NCBI GenBank assembly: GCA_949752795.1
Contig: OX457058.1
Location: forward strand, 155,568,353-155,632,352
Length of the DNA: 64,000 bases
Reading direction: 5' to 3'
DNA from: Hyperoodon ampullatus
Lineage: Eukaryota; Chordata; Mammalia; Artiodactyla; Ziphiidae
The notes beneath the pieces are model-generated. The model had not been told where the DNA came from, ran no database searches, and was given only the letters and a program-made list of their open reading frames with translations. This document shows positions 10,906 through 23,211 of this stretch, piece by piece (position 1 is the first letter of the stretch; each line of letters starts with the position of its first letter). The translations under genes and the position numbers were made by a program.

Positions 10906-12155
10906 TGAACCTTAATCTAAGTTTCACAACTTATACAAAAATTAGGTCAAAATGGATCATAGGCATAAATGTAAAAAAGTATAAAATTTTAGAAAAAATA
11001 CAGGAAGATTTCTTCAGGATCTAGGCCTAGGCAAAGAGTTTTTTAGACTTGATGTCCAAACCACAGTCCCTAAAAGGAAAAATTAATAAACATGAAAATT
11101 AAAAACTTTTGCTCTGTGAGAGATCCTGTGAAGAGGATGAAAAGGCAAGCTATGTAGTTGGATAAAATACTTGCAAACTACATTTCTGGAAAAGGGTTAG
11201 TATCTAGAATATATAAAGAACTCCCAAAACTCAATAGTTAAAAAAAAAAAACCAGCAAGCAATCCTATTAGTAAAATGTGCAAAAGACATGGAGAGACAT
11301 TTCATTGAGTGGGATATAAAAATGGCAAATAAACTAATTAAAAGATGTTTGATATCTGTTAGCTATTAGGGAAACCTAAATTAAAACCACAAAGGTGTAT
11401 CACTATATGCCTATCAGAATAGCTAAAATAAAAAAGAGTGACATACCAACTGCTGGCAAAGATGAGGAGAAACTTGATCATTTAACATTGCAGTTGGTAA
11501 TGTGAAATGATAGAGCCACTCTAGAAAGCAGTTTGGTAATTCGTTTAAAAAAAAACATGCAATTACCACATAATCCATCAATTGCAGTCCTGAACATCTA
11601 TCCCAGAGAAATGAAGATATGTTTACACAAAAGCTTGTACAGAATGTTTATGGGAGATGTAATAGCCCCAAACTGGAGATAACCCATATGTCTGTCAATG
11701 AATGAAGAGTTAAACTGTGGCACATCCATACCATGGAATATTTTCCAATAGTAAAAAAGAACAAAGTATTGATACATGCAACAACCTGGGTGTATCTCCA
11801 GAGAATTATGCTGAGTGAAAAAAAGACAAAAGTTTTCATACTGTATGATTCCATTTATATAACGTTCTTTAAATGATGAAGTTATAGAAATGGTGAACAG
11901 ATTAGTAGTTTCCAATAGCCAGGGATAGGGGAGGGAGGAGTGGCTGTGACTATAAAAGAATCCTTGTGGTGATGAAAATGTCCTATACTTTGACTGTATC
12001 AATGTCAATATTCTGGTTGTGATATCAAACTATAGGTTTTGCAAGATGTTACCTTTGGGGGAAACCGGGTAAAGGATGCTTGGGATCTCCCTGTATTATT
12101 TCTTACAACATGCATGTAAATGTGTAATTAGCTCAAAATAAAAATTTAATTAGAA

Positions 12156-12930
12156 AATTACTGTTAGGCAATCAGAATATGTTCTGGCCAGATATTGCTT
12201 GTTCACTACTACTTTGCACCCCTTGATTTAGATAATAAACTACAGTGAGGGCAGAGAGAGGGGTGAAGAAAAATGTTGGGTGGGGGAGAAGATTTGTAGA
12301 CGGGTAGATAGAAAAACGCCAGAACAGCCTGGGACATGATAAAAGTATAAAGAAAAAGAGGGTTTTTGTTAGTGATATATTTTATGATGTATTGAGGGAC
12401 CTTTCCTGTTTTCAAGAACTTTAGGGAAAGAAATTAACCAATGCATTTCTTTAACTGTGATATTGCAGTGGGACTAGCTTTATAAAGGTTACAAGTCAGT
12501 GTTAGGAGATCTTGTGGTTGTAGTTAGTTCTTGGAAGTATGTGTAAATAGAGTCAAGGAGAAATAGCTAAATGTACATATCTAAAAACAGTGGACATTGC
12601 TTGCCTTGCAGACCCTTGCTATCCATTTTCTATTGACACGTAGTCATGGTTATTGGTGCTTTTCCCTAGTAAGGAAAAACTTAGTTCTGAGGAGGTCCCT
12701 GTTCCCCATCCTTTACAATCTGTACCCAGAATTCTAAGACAACAGTGCCTAGGGTACATAAGGAGACATTGTTACCTAGAGCTGGTTAGGTTGGATTGAG
12801 GTATTTGATAAGGTGCTGCAAGGCCTGGATGATCTCTCCGACCTAAGAGCCACTGCAGAAGCGGGGTGAGGATACCCTCTCTCCATCTGCTTATCATAGT
12901 TAATCTAGGTGTTCATGTACCATTTAAAAC
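12156..12930. other. Unique DNA between old L1 and a SINE
   Basis: No recognisable repeat or coding region. One 68-codon minus frame near 12209-12415 has no features worth reporting. Confidence 0.45.
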
Positions 12931-12941
12931 ACTCACTGCTG

Positions 12942-13160
12942 TTGGGCTTCCCTGGAGGCGCATTGGTTGAGAGTCCGCCTGCCGATGCAGGGGACACGGG
13001 TTTGTGCCCCGGTCCGGGAAGATCCCACATGACGCGGAGCGGCTGGGCCCGTGAGCCATGGCCTCTGAGCCTGCATGTCCGGAGCCTGTGCTCCGCAATG
13101 GGAGAGGCCACAACGGTGAGGGGCCCGCGTACCGCAAAAAAAAAAAAAAAAAAAAAAAAA
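12942..13160 (+). mobile_element. CHR-type SINE with TSD
   Basis: The CHR head CTTCCCTGGAGGCGCATTGG, a B-box-like GGGTTTGTGCCCCGG and the end GCGTACCGC followed by a long A run are all present. The TSD ACTCACTGCTG occurs at 12931-12941 and 13161-13171. The head has private changes (GGAGGCGCATTGG). Frames of 77-132 codons overlapping it are SINE-derived. Confidence 0.93.
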
Positions 13161-13867
13161 ACTCACTGCTGGTTCTGGGCAGAGAGTGAATGAGCTCAGG
13201 TGCAGGGAATTGAAAGGTAATGAGAATGATTAATCCAATTCCTTCCAGTAAAGGGTGCCATGTGCCAGACTCTGTCCTGGATAACTCTCCTACATGTGAA
13301 TCAGAGACCATGCTCTGCCCTCAGGTGTCTGGTATATCTGAGAGTAGACATCTGTGCTTGGAGCAAACTGGGAGTGACTGGAGGCCAGTTTTGGCATGGT
13401 GTCTTTGCTTCATCACCTGCTCTGCCAAGGTTTGTTCACAGTCTCCTCTGGCCATGCTCATTTAGTTACGGAAAACAGGGTGAACATGAGTAATGGGAAA
13501 TGCAGTTTGCTGCTGGGACAAGATGGCCCCAGTGGTAAGCCTTCTTCACAGCCTAAAGCCCTGTGTGGTACCTAAAAAAGCCCCATGTGGTTTAAAACCA
13601 GTGTAGAGAAATACCTGGAGAGTAAATCACTGTGTTATTCTCATATTCATGTCTAATTATCTCTAGCTATCTGACTTACCTTTTATCTAATCTAATTTAA
13701 AATAAACAGATAGGAATGAGTTGATCTGAGAAGACCTGAGCGTAGAACTTTTAGGATTCCTTGATAAGATCTCTACAGTATGTGTAATAACCTGTTTTAG
13801 GGGACAAATCTTATCTACAGTGTAAAATAAAATCCAATAAGACATATGAACTTAAATCTGTCCACTT

Positions 13868-14032
13868 TGAGGTCAGTAGATTTTGAGTTCTATTCCTGAC
13901 TCTGAAACTAAGTTAGTCTTTGGTGTTAATTTTCCTCACCAGTAAAATACAGATCATAATATCTACCTACCAGAGGCAGATAGGGTGGAAAATGATGCCT
14001 GGTGCATAGTAGGTGCTCAGCAAATGTTAATC
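13868..14032 (+). repeat. MIR remnant
   Basis: MIR-like order: TTCTATTCCTGACTCTGAAAC, then TCCTCACCAGTAAAATACAG, then GGTGCATAGTAGGTGCTCAG. It is diverged and its ends are approximate. Confidence 0.6.
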
Positions 14033-16754
14033 CTTGCCTTTACCCAACTTCCCACCTGGAACAATTTTTATATCTTGATTTATAATGTTCCCTGATAAGG
14101 AGTCTCTCTGAGTGGGGTCCATTTTCCCCAGTGGATATGTTATGGTTACATGTGATCTACATGGCAAAATGCCAGCTGGCTAAACACAGTGCTTCTTCTG
14201 TGGTACAGAGGAAAGAGAAGTGGATTAGCAGTAAGGAGCTCTGGCTTCCAGCACATGTTCTGTGTATCTGGAAGTGCTGTCTGTCTTAAACCCAAACATC
14301 GGTTTATTGGAAGAGGACAGGATCACTGGGTGCCTAGAAGAGCAGGTGTTGAATGAGCCAAGAGAGCTTTGGAAGACTAAGAGCAGGCCTCTGCCACTCT
14401 GCATGTATTTGAGAATCATTTGCTTGTGACTCAGAATTGGGTGAAGACCATCTAATTTGTTGAGCCTGTGTCATGTGTTCATGCCTTGGCTGCTTGATCA
14501 TGGGAAAAGGGAGATTATCCCCAATTCTGCTTTCATAGCATACTATATGCAATAGGGATTTCCTCCAAGATGGGAAGGAGACAGAATGTTGGATAACCAC
14601 TTGCCCAAATGACAGGTATCTACTAAGCTCTGATGTTAATTAGCTGTGTGACTATGGGAAGTAATTTCATATTCTTGACCCTCATCTTACTTATCTGTAA
14701 CATTAGAGTTCTGAACCACACCAGCATTTTTCAGCTTTTACCTCTTAAACAGTTGATCAGTTGTATCAGGTGAAATCTTATTTATATACCCAAGATGTAA
14801 AGCATGCAAAAGTGGACCTGCTCTGGTTGGGGGAGCGGGTGAGGGTGGAAAGAGAGAACTTTGCTCAGCCGTCTCATTCCCAATCCTCCATCCCCATGCC
14901 CTGCCACTGCCTTCCCAAGACTTGGAAGTTCCTGGGGTACTTTAAGGATCCTCCAGGGTTCCCTGGAGCACCATTTGAAAACCGCCGATTCTGCAATTGC
15001 TCAGATCTCTTTCAGATGTAACCTTTGGTGATTCATTAACTCCTGGATTTAGAGTGTCACTAATTTTAACTGTTTTTGTCAGTACCCACTCTTGGAGAGG
15101 TAGGTTAAGGCTGGTTATTTTGGTTTTGCATGTAGCAAGTTAGACAGTTTGATTAAACTTGATTTTTTTTTTCATTTTCAAAAATATGAAACCAGGCCAA
15201 TAAAATCCTGTGGAAATCCCTACATTTTTTTTGTTTAGTTGTCCCTGTCTGTTAGCTGATGGTTGTCTCTTCATTGATTGGAGGAATCTGCTAAAAAACT
15301 GAGGAGAAATGTGTTTCAAGTAAAACAAGGACTTCCCCCTAAAAGACACCATACTTTACATAAACCATATAGTTTTACTCACACAAAGGGAAAACAATAG
15401 GAGGAAAGGAAAAACAAAAGGAGGAAAGGAAAAAAATCAAAATGCTAATAGGGGATACTTTTGGATAATGGAGTTAAGGGCAAGTTAGATTTTTTTTAAC
15501 TTCTCTATTTTCTGAACATTAAGCAACACATGTGTACGTAACTCTCCTAATCATAAAGTTATTAAAAATGAACACATTTTCATCAAAAGTAATTAAGTCA
15601 ATTAAAAAGATTATTAAGTCAGCACAAAAATTGAAATTAATAGTGTTTAAAAATAGCATTTTATTGACTGTAAGCCCAATGAGCCAGTACAGATATAAAT
15701 TTAAGAACCCACATTTCCTGGACTTACAATGGAAGCCCTCTTACCCCTTCATATGATGAATGTGCCTCATTCTTCCAGGGACAGAGACCAGTGATTGGAA
15801 AATATTCTGTGTATGAGGTGACTGGTGGCCATTCCGCATGGGAAAGGATGCATTCTTTTGGATGCTGATTGTCTGGCTCCATGCTGATATTTAGATCAGT
15901 GGCAGATTCAACGTAGACATTTAAGAATCAATCCCCTTATTTCCTAGTACCATATCCTAGACTGTCTTTTAAGGCCTAGAAGGTAAGATACTCTTTGTCC
16001 CTTCCAGTTACTGTAGTCTTGGCTAAATGACACCCACCAGGAGCTCTTGATAAATGCCATGAGATCCCAAGGTCAAGAATAAGCCTTCAGAACTATCTGT
16101 GACAATCATTAAAACACACCTTGACTCGAACTCCTGTAAAAAATCAACGAGGGGTTAGAGCAACTGAAGAAAACGTCTCTGCCTTTTATTCCTTTTTCTC
16201 CTCTGTAAGGCACTTTAAGGTAATTCGGTTTAACTGCACCAGCAAAATTTTTAGAAGTCCCATTTTCAGTATCTGTTTCCTTAAAGAGAGATGGGAGGAT
16301 AATAGATGGATAGATAGATGGGGGCAGACAGAAATGGTACAGTAGTCAGACAGATCTATATTCAGTTTATTATGTTTGATTTTCAGAGTTAATTGAGTGT
16401 TTTTTCTTAAAATTATCTTTTTTTTCCTTTTCCTCTCTTTGCTGCAATTTAAAAGGAGATAGACAAAGGCAAAGAAAAGTCAGTTTTAAAGTTTGCTTTA
16501 CAGAGTTGTTCCATGGTCTCAGTGGTCATTGCTTCAAACCCAGCACCAGATTAGTCACCTGCAATTGGCTTCATTGTGGCCCCTGTGATAAAGGCTCTTT
16601 GTGGCTGTAGGTGGAGGGAAGCATAGCAAAATGGGAGAATGTAGCCTAGAGCATCTCATCAGGAAATTAAGAGTCACGTCATAGTTTTCCATGGGCTTTT
16701 AATGTCAGAGCCCATGTTTCTGCCTAGCATGACAATGCCCTATGTTTGCTTACA

Positions 16755-16955
16755 GAAAACATTTGTGTTTGTCCTGTCTTATGTAATCTTCACTTACCTG
16801 CAAGTTAGAAATGGTTATTCTCATTTTATGGATGAATACACTAAAGGCTAGAATATATAAGTGACCAATATAGCAAAGCTAGCAGTGGCAGAGCCAGAAA
16901 TTGAATCCTGGACTTTGGGTTCTAAAGACAGTGCTATGCTTGCTGTACCCCTCAG
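16755..16955 (-). repeat. MIR remnant, antisense
   Basis: Antisense MIR order: TTATTCTCATTTTATGGATG, then AAAGCTAGCAGTGGCAGAGC, then TTGAATCCTGGACTTTGGG. A 65-codon frame beginning at 16861 is read through it and is not a gene. Confidence 0.6.
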
Positions 16956-17164
16956 CCATGATGACTGGATTATATCTTATCTTGTTTGTGAGGTTCTCTG
17001 CCGTGTTCACTCCTACATCCCAATACCAATGCAGTACATTATGTATAATAAATGTTAATTAAATGGCATTTTCTTCTTTAAGTGCTTTCTAACTTAATAC
17101 TGAAGGAAATAATGATTTACTTAGTTTGGAGAATGTCTTTCATCCTCATCAAAAAAGACATACC

Positions 17165-17373
17165 GGGGGCTTCCCTGGTGGCGCAGTGGTTGAGAGTCCG
17201 CCTGCCGATGCAGGGGACACGGGTTCGTGCCCCGGTCCGGGAGGATCCCACATGCCATGGAGCAGCTGGGCCTGTGAGCCATGACCGCTGGGCCTGCGCT
17301 TCCGGAGCCTGTGCTCCGCAACGGGGGAGGCCACAACAGTGAGAGGCCCGTGTACCTCAAAAAAAAAAAAAAA
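17165..17373 (+). mobile_element. CHR-type SINE with perfect TSD
   Basis: It contains CTTCCCTGGTGGCGCAGTGG at 17170, a B-box-like GGGTTCGTGCCCCGG, the end GTGTACCTC and an A run. The TSD AAAAAAGACATACC lies at 17151-17164 and 17374-17387. Overlapping frames (84-87 codons) are SINE shadows. Confidence 0.94.
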
Positions 17374-17439
17374 AAAAAAGACATACCAAATTATTTGTTT
17401 CATGAACTCCTTTTTAAGTTATGCTAGGAGTGACGTTTA

Positions 17440-17650
17440 TGGGACAGAAGATGATCTTGATTATCTAATGGGAAAAACATTCAGCTAGAAGACCCCACAT
17501 GACTTTGAAGTGACCTTAAGTAAGTGACTCAGCCTCTTGAAATCTCTTCTCCTTCCCATAATGGGCTTGATAATACCTGTCCTTCATTCCTCAGGGGGTG
17601 GTTTAGAGGATCTCAAGTTATGGAAGTGATTGACCAACTGTAAAGCCTTG
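17440..17650 (+). repeat. MIR remnant
   Basis: MIR-like order: TTGAAGTGACCTTAAGTAAG, then GACTCAGCCTCTTGAAATCT, then GGTTTAGAGGATCTCAAG. It is diverged. Confidence 0.5.
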
Positions 17651-18189
17651 GTTTCATGTGCAGCATGATTGATTGCTTGCAGGGACTGGGGCTCCTGGCT
17701 GAAACATGTGGCTTCTCTCCTGGGAATGAAGGCAATCAGTCTGTGGGCAAAGAGTTCCTGGGCGATTCTTTGCCAGACTAGTCTCTCTTGCCATCTTCTA
17801 GTCACATCCCTCCCTCTTCTCCCTACTCCCAGATCAGCTCTGACCCAATAAGGGCTCTTAAACAATGATGTGGAGAGTGCTGGTGAGCTGCTGCCTGCTT
17901 TATTGTGATATAAATGTTTACAATATAGTCTTATGTATTTTGTTACTGATATAAATTATTTGGCCAGTTGAGTAAAAAGCAGTCAACATATGGATGTCAT
18001 AGCCAGAGCTGCATTCTTAGGTCAGTTGATAGTTATGTGATGTGGGTGAAGTAGAAGGTTTTTAAGACTTTTTGACCTGATGTTTGCAACATCCTCTTTC
18101 CCCATCAAAGTATAATGGACTCTCAAACCAGAGTTCATTCTAGTACCTTCCAAAGAGAAATGCCACTGATCTCTAATGATATCTGATAT

Positions 18190-18400
18190 GTGTCAGCCCA
18201 GGGCCAGATACTCCCCTATACGACCTCTTCGAACAATTGACCAGGTGTGGTAGATATTACAGTTGTTATTTTGCAAGTGAAGAAATGGACGCTCTGGTTA
18301 AATAATGTGCCTGAAATCACCTAGCTAGTAAGTGATTGAGCCACGATTTAAACTTTGGGTTTCTGACTCCAAGTGTAGGGCTCTTTGGACTACATTTAGG
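18190..18400 (-). repeat. MIR remnant, antisense
   Basis: Antisense MIR order: GTTATTTTGCAAGTGAAGAA, then ATCACCTAGCTAGTAAGTGA, then GGGTTTCTGACTCCAAGTG. Confidence 0.6.
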
Positions 18401-19087
18401 CTTGTTGGGTATACACTAGCCACAGTGAAACAGAGCCCATGGAGCTGCTGTGAATCATTGTATTAGTCACAAGGAAGAAACCCACTTGTAACCAACATTG
18501 TAATTGGTATTATAAATACATACTTGTGGCAAACACTTTTTTTCTTTCAATTTTATGTCATAATTTTATGATGTTCTTTGAAGGGCAGAAATATTTGGTT
18601 TTTTATTTAGTAAAAACTATTGATTTTTTTCTTTTTATAATTTCTCCAATTGCCATTTCTGTGTTCAGAAAAACTTCCCCAATTCAGAGATGAGATAAAT
18701 ATACCTTTGCATTTTCTTATTTTTTTAATTTAACTTTTTACTCTTTATGAAATTTATGTTGGGCATAGGGTACTAAACTGAATTACTTCTTTTTGGTTTT
18801 CAAATTGCAAACTTTCCCAGCACAGTTTCTTAAGTAATTCATCTTATCCCTTACTGATTTGTGGATTCCTGTATTACATAAATTTTCATATATGTTAGGC
18901 TCTCTACTGTGCTCAGTAATCTTTCAGCAATGCTTATACCAGTTTTACACTGTTCCAGTTGTTATAGCATTACAGTTCAGACTAATACCTGGTAGAGCAT
19001 AATAAATCCTCTTTTATTATTCTTTATTTTTATGCACACTTTAAAAAATGTAAGTGCCCATTGGACTTTACCAATAAACATCTAGAG

Positions 19088-19178
19088 CAGGGGTTGTTAA
19101 ACTATGGCCCACAATCCTTATATGGCCCACCACCTGTTTTTGTAAATAAAGTTTTATTAGAACACAGTCATACTCATT

Positions 19179-19252
<74 letters not shown>

Positions 19253-19377
19253 GTCATTGTGTATGTATTCTTTGCATCACAATGGCAGAGTTGAATAGAT
19301 TTGACGGAGATTTTTATGAATCACAAAGCCTAAAATATCTACTATCTGGCCCTTTACAAAAAGGTAGCCGACCTCAG
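19088..19377 (-). mobile_element. hAT-Charlie-like nonautonomous DNA transposon with (TA)n insert
   Basis: The left end CAGGGGTTGTTAAACTATGG and the reverse complement of the right end (CTGAGGTCGGCTACCTTTTT) are related terminal inverted repeats. Internal blocks GTAAATAAAGTTTTATTAGA and CTAAAATATCTACTATCTGG match a widespread mammalian hAT MITE. Flanking 8-mers ATCTAGAG (19080-19087) and GTCTAGAA (19378-19385) share TCTAGA, as expected for an 8-bp hAT TSD. An array of about 66 bp of TA repeats interrupts it. No transposase is present. Confidence 0.75.
19184..19249. repeat. (TA)n microsatellite
   Basis: A nearly uninterrupted alternating TA tract of about 30 units lies inside the hAT element. 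It produces the repetitive YIYIYI frames at 19061-19294, which are artefacts. Long TA tracts are prone to cruciform formation and length change. Confidence 0.95.
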
Positions 19378-19385
19378 GTCTAGAA

Positions 19386-21110
19386 GATTTGGGATAGGAA
19401 GTAGAATAGGAAATCAGTGCCGCTAGGTCTAGGCCCCACTTCTTGGGACATGCTGCAGATTCCAAGTGAGACTTTGGCTCTGTGCTCCAATGTATTGCAT
19501 CTCTGTCTCTTCTTCCTCAGTAAGGAGAAAGTTAAGATAGAGCTAACACTCTCTGTCTGCAGTTGGCCTTCACATTAGCTTTACTGCTGTTTTGATAGAA
19601 AGCATTTCTTCCCAGTCTGACTTCTCTTTACAACTCTGGACACTTCTTTTGCTGGGGGTAGGGAGGTAATCAATATACAGTGTTAACCTAAACAAAATAA
19701 TACAACTACATAAATTGACTGCTTGAAAGATCATTTCATAGCCAGTGAAGTGAGTATTTTAGATCATCTACTGCTTTCATGATCTCATGACGTTTCCTCT
19801 CCACTTGCCCTGGGGCACAGAAGTTGACTTTACATCTGGATTAGCTGAGGGCTCAAGATAGGGGAGTCTGAGGCACTTTGATGGGAGGAACAAGAAGTAT
19901 GGGCTCATGAAAGGCAGTAAGAGTCTCTTGGAAAGTTAAGTCTTCAAGCGTGTGGGTATATCTAAGAGACCCTGCATGACCCTTCTCTGGGGCAGGTATG
20001 GGCCATGCGCTGATGGAGTGCTTGAGGATGCTAAAGTGACACTTCCATGGAAAACTGAATAGTGATATCTCTACAAGGACAGACCATACCCCACAGCAAA
20101 TACACAAGTCTCTGTTTGGTTGTTTATTTTTATGACAGTTTTGAAACTCTGGCTTGTCTCAGTGGGAAGTGCTAGTCTTCTCTGTGTGGTCTGGAATGGG
20201 CTTTTATGCACTCAGCAGTGGGCTATGAAGGATTGTTTTAGCTGGTCAGAGGTCCCTGAGAGGCTGACAGTAATGCCTAAAAAGTTGTGTGTGCATGCGT
20301 GCGTGTAAGTGCATGTGTGAGCCTGCACACACACACAGAAGAGAAAGAAAATTAAAAAGAGAAGAAAAAGTAAGCTTTTTAAAAGTCACGTGTATTTTCT
20401 GGTATAGTCTCAGAATGCTATAAAGAAAAAAACTGTGTTGGTTCAGGTTCATGCAGAAATAACTATTTTCACAAGAACCAAGAACTAAAAATTAAAAAAA
20501 TATATATATTATTTTTCACCATCTCAGAATGGAAGGATGGGGTGTGGTTTTTCCAGCCTCAGGACATTTCCTTCCTTCAAACTGGGCAAGGATTGATTAA
20601 ATAGGGATGTGACCTCTCCTCTGCTGAATGGCAGAAATCAAGGAGATGGGGAAGTCAAGAGGAAGGAAAGAAATTTGAATGTAAATAAAGAGGGAAAAGA
20701 GACCAATGAGAATGGGAATAGGAACAGAAGTGTTACAGAGACCCACTGATGAGAAATGTGGTTTGATGATAATCTTTCAAGAGAATTTTGTCTTACAAAA
20801 AGTCACTGGCTGAAAAATATGTCAAGGTGTGCAGCAGAGACTGAGTGTAGGTTAGCTATCCAGAGCTCCACGGTGGTGATGATAGAGGTTTGGCTTCGTT
20901 AAATATCTGTGCTCAATGATGTATATGTACTCTTAACTCTGCCATCAACTGACATTACAATGCATGCGCACTCCTCAGAGATCATAAATCCTAAGAGTTG
21001 ATAAGAGCTCAGCGACGAACCTGCCACCCAGTGTAGAAATTTCATCCCATGAGATTTCTAACAGAACGGAATTATCGAATTCGTAGATCTTGAAAGAAGC
21101 TTAAACCCTA
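19386..21110. other. Unique DNA, nothing recognised
   Basis: A short mixed GTGC/GTGT and (CA)n stretch occurs at about 20286-20337. No coding or repeat family was identified. Frames of 62-84 codons are unsupported. Confidence 0.45.
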
Positions 21111-21114
21111 AAGT

Positions 21115-21345
21115 AGCGGCTAAGATTGTGGGCTTTAGGAAGTCAGAGGGTCTAGATTTGAATCTGTGTTGCCCTATATCTTGGCTGTGTCCTTGAGAAG
21201 GTTAGTTCAACCCTCTAAGCCTAAATGAGCTTATAACATATGGATGAGAATAGCATCTACCATTTTGGAATGTGATGAGGATTAAGTGAAATGGTATAAA
21301 TTGCTTAACATAATGCTCCACACATGGCAAATACTCAGTAAATGT
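21115..21345 (+). repeat. MIR element, relatively complete
   Basis: The full MIR order is readable: TAGCGGCTAAGATTGTGGGC, TAGATTTGAATCTGTGTTGC, TTGAGAAGGTTAGTTCAACC, GATGAGGATTAAGTGAAATG and CACATGGCAAATACTCAGTA. Confidence 0.75.
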
Positions 21346-22009
21346 TATGTATTATTAATTTATTATCATCATCTTTACTATTATTTTAGATTATCTACTA
21401 TTATTATCTTTTGTAGTCTCTTCATTTTAGAAACAAGGATCACTCTGGAGAAAGTAGTCATCTCCAGTGGTGGATTGCAGCAAGAAGATCTTGAATCTAG
21501 AGAAGTCCAATAAAAGTGTTTCATGCTGGTATTAAAACTTTGAAAGTTGGTTGGGTGTATTTCAGATACTATCTCCTTCTTCAGACCAAAAGGGCATCAC
21601 ATAGGATAAAAGAATAATATTTTGCTAAATATGGTACCCCAGGCTTTGAACTAGAAAAAAAGGGATGATTTACTTTTGGGAAGAGTGAGGCCAAATATTA
21701 AAGCAACTTTATTTATTGAAAGAATAATTGTAATTCCTAGAGTGCTCTAAAGTGGGTAAAAGGAGGAGAGATTCAGTTGGCTTTATCTTTGAGAATCTGT
21801 GGCCTGGTGATGAGTTAGAAGAGAGAAAGTTCTGCTTCTCAGAGCCCTAGGTTTTTCATTAATCTACTAAAAAAGAGAAAACCATTCTTTAATGATTATG
21901 CCTTGTAAATAGGAGCAAGGCTCATTTTACATCCAGAGAGTTCCAGAGAAAAGACCTAACCCGTGAAATAATCAGAGAATATATGGAACTTTTTCCCCCG
22001 CATCTTTAA
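21346..22009. other. Unique DNA, nothing recognised
   Basis: A TTATTATTATC-rich stretch at 21350-21410 probably represents simple-sequence drift after the MIR. No gene or named repeat was seen. Confidence 0.45.
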
Positions 22010-22265
22010 AATAAAACGTTTTATTTTGAGATAATTGTATACCCACATGCAGTTATAAGAGATAATAGAGAGAGGTCTGAGTATCCTTTACATAGTTCCT
22101 CCCTATAGTAACATCTTGCAAACCTATTGTTTGATACCACAACCAGGATGTTGATTTTGATGTAGTCAAGATACAGAATATTTATACATCTTTGCAGAGC
22201 CCTATATCCTGAAGATTTTCTCTTCTGCTTTTTTTCTAAAAAATTTATACTTTTACATTTCACTT

Positions 22266-22571
22266 TTAAGTCCATGATGCATTTTGAGATAATTTTTGTA
22301 TAAAGAATGAGACTTTTGCCTGAACATATGGATGTACAATTTTCCAGCACCATTTTTTGAAAAGTCTGTTTTTTCTCCATTGAATTGCTTTTGTACCTTT
22401 GTCAAAAATCAGTTGAGCATATTTGTGTAGGTCTATTTGTGAATTCTCTATTCTGCTCCATTGGTCTGTAAGTCTGTCCCTCCACCAATACCATACAGTG
22501 TTGATTACTATACCTATGTAAGTTTTGAAATTGGACAGACTGATTCCTCCCACTTCATTCTTCTTTTTCAA
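22266..22571 (-). pseudogene. L1 ORF2 C-terminal-half fragment
   Basis: A 101-codon minus-strand frame reads the post-RT region of L1 ORF2p (WYWWRDRLTDQWSRIENSQ, AQLIFDKGTKAIQWRKNRLF, KWCWKIVHPYVQAK). It shows the orientation and family of the surrounding element. It is isolated by frameshifts on both sides and is non-functional. Confidence 0.8.
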
Positions 22572-22919
22572 TATTCTTTTAGCTATTCTAGTTCCTTTTC
22601 TGTCCCATATAAATTTAAAACAATCTTGATTATATATACAAAAAAAAATCTCACTGGGATTTTGACAGAAGTCATGTTAAACCTGTATATCAATTTGGGA
22701 GAATTAAAATCTTTACTATGTTAGGTTTTCTAATACCTGAGCATGGTATGTCTCTTAATTTATTATTTTTTTCATTAGCATTGTGTAGTTTTCAATGTAC
22801 AAGTCCTGTTAGATTTATATCAAGTACGTAATTGTTTTGAGCAATTGTAAATGGTGTTATCTTTAAAATTTTCATGTCCCTGTGTTCATTGTTAGTACAT
22901 AGAAATACAATAGATTTTT

Positions 22920-23108
22920 AAAAGATTTTTTTGGTGTGGACCCTTTTTAAAGTCTTTATTGAATTTGTTACAATATTGCTTCTGTTTTATGTTTTGGTTT
23001 TTTGGCTGTGAGGCAGGTGGGATCTTAGCTCCCTGATCAGGGATCGAACCTGCACCCCCTTCATTGGAAGGCAAAGTCTTAACCACTGGACCCCAAGGGA
23101 AGTCCCAT
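22920..23108 (-). mobile_element. Older CHR-family SINE, antisense, with TSD
   Basis: The reverse complement starts at the GGGACTTCCCTTGGGGTCCA end and contains GGTTCGATCCCTGATCAGGG and then an A-rich 3' region. The TSD AATAGATTTTT flanks it at 22909-22919 and 23109-23119. It shares the GGGACTTCCC head with the SINE at 4785, so both are of the older subtype. Confidence 0.85.
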
Positions 23109-23167
23109 AATAGATTTTTGTATGTTTATCTTGTGTCCTGTGACCTTGCTGAACTCACATATTAGTT

Positions 23168-23172
<5 letters not shown>

Positions 23173-23209
<37 letters not shown>
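23173..23209. repeat. (TG)n microsatellite inside L1 reverse transcriptase region
   Basis: About 18 TG units lie immediately next to the L1 region encoding the catalytic FVDD motif (minus strand). In the minus-strand frame the array reads as a run of TH repeats directly after VENPKEY. It grew inside a dead L1. Confidence 0.95.

Positions 23210-23211
<2 letters not shown>

Larger units (their letters stand above)
6500..12155 (+). mobile_element. Old L1 (L1M-type), plus strand, multiply interrupted
   Basis: L1 similarity is clear from about 7500 and probable from about 6500, where a 5'-UTR-like CTTCCACTTCTAGGAAAATGG occurs. It runs to a 3' UTR ending near 12155. Fragments of ORF2p are readable in all frames: an endonuclease piece near 7680-7900 and 8271-8460, a reverse transcriptase piece at 9088-9640, and the KYLGVNLTK region at 9960. 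Decay by stops and indels is heavy. Three later insertions split it: a long CHR SINE (7168-7471), an antisense MLT1 LTR (7896-8270) and a sense MLT1 LTR (10132-10546). The LTR insertions show that the L1 predates MaLR activity, so it is old. Confidence 0.85.
13172..17150. other. Mostly unique DNA with scattered MIR pieces
   Basis: MIR remnants are listed separately. Two near-identical purine-rich units (AGGAGGAAAGGAAAAA) lie at about 15400-15435. I see no exon with supporting splice sites and no domain. Frames up to 94 codons are isolated and unrelated to any family I know. Confidence 0.4.

Noticed and set aside
12905..13311. Frames of 68-132 codons with PRSTACGIFPDRGTNPCPLH-like text, repeated across the window
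   Set aside because: The same peptide pattern appears wherever a CHR SINE occurs (2024, 7191, 12905, 17121, 24007, 29903, 35520, 53067, 54408, 58971, 60216). These are SINE shadows, not a gene family.
15400..15435. Minisatellite
   Set aside because: Only two imperfect units of a purine-rich sequence.
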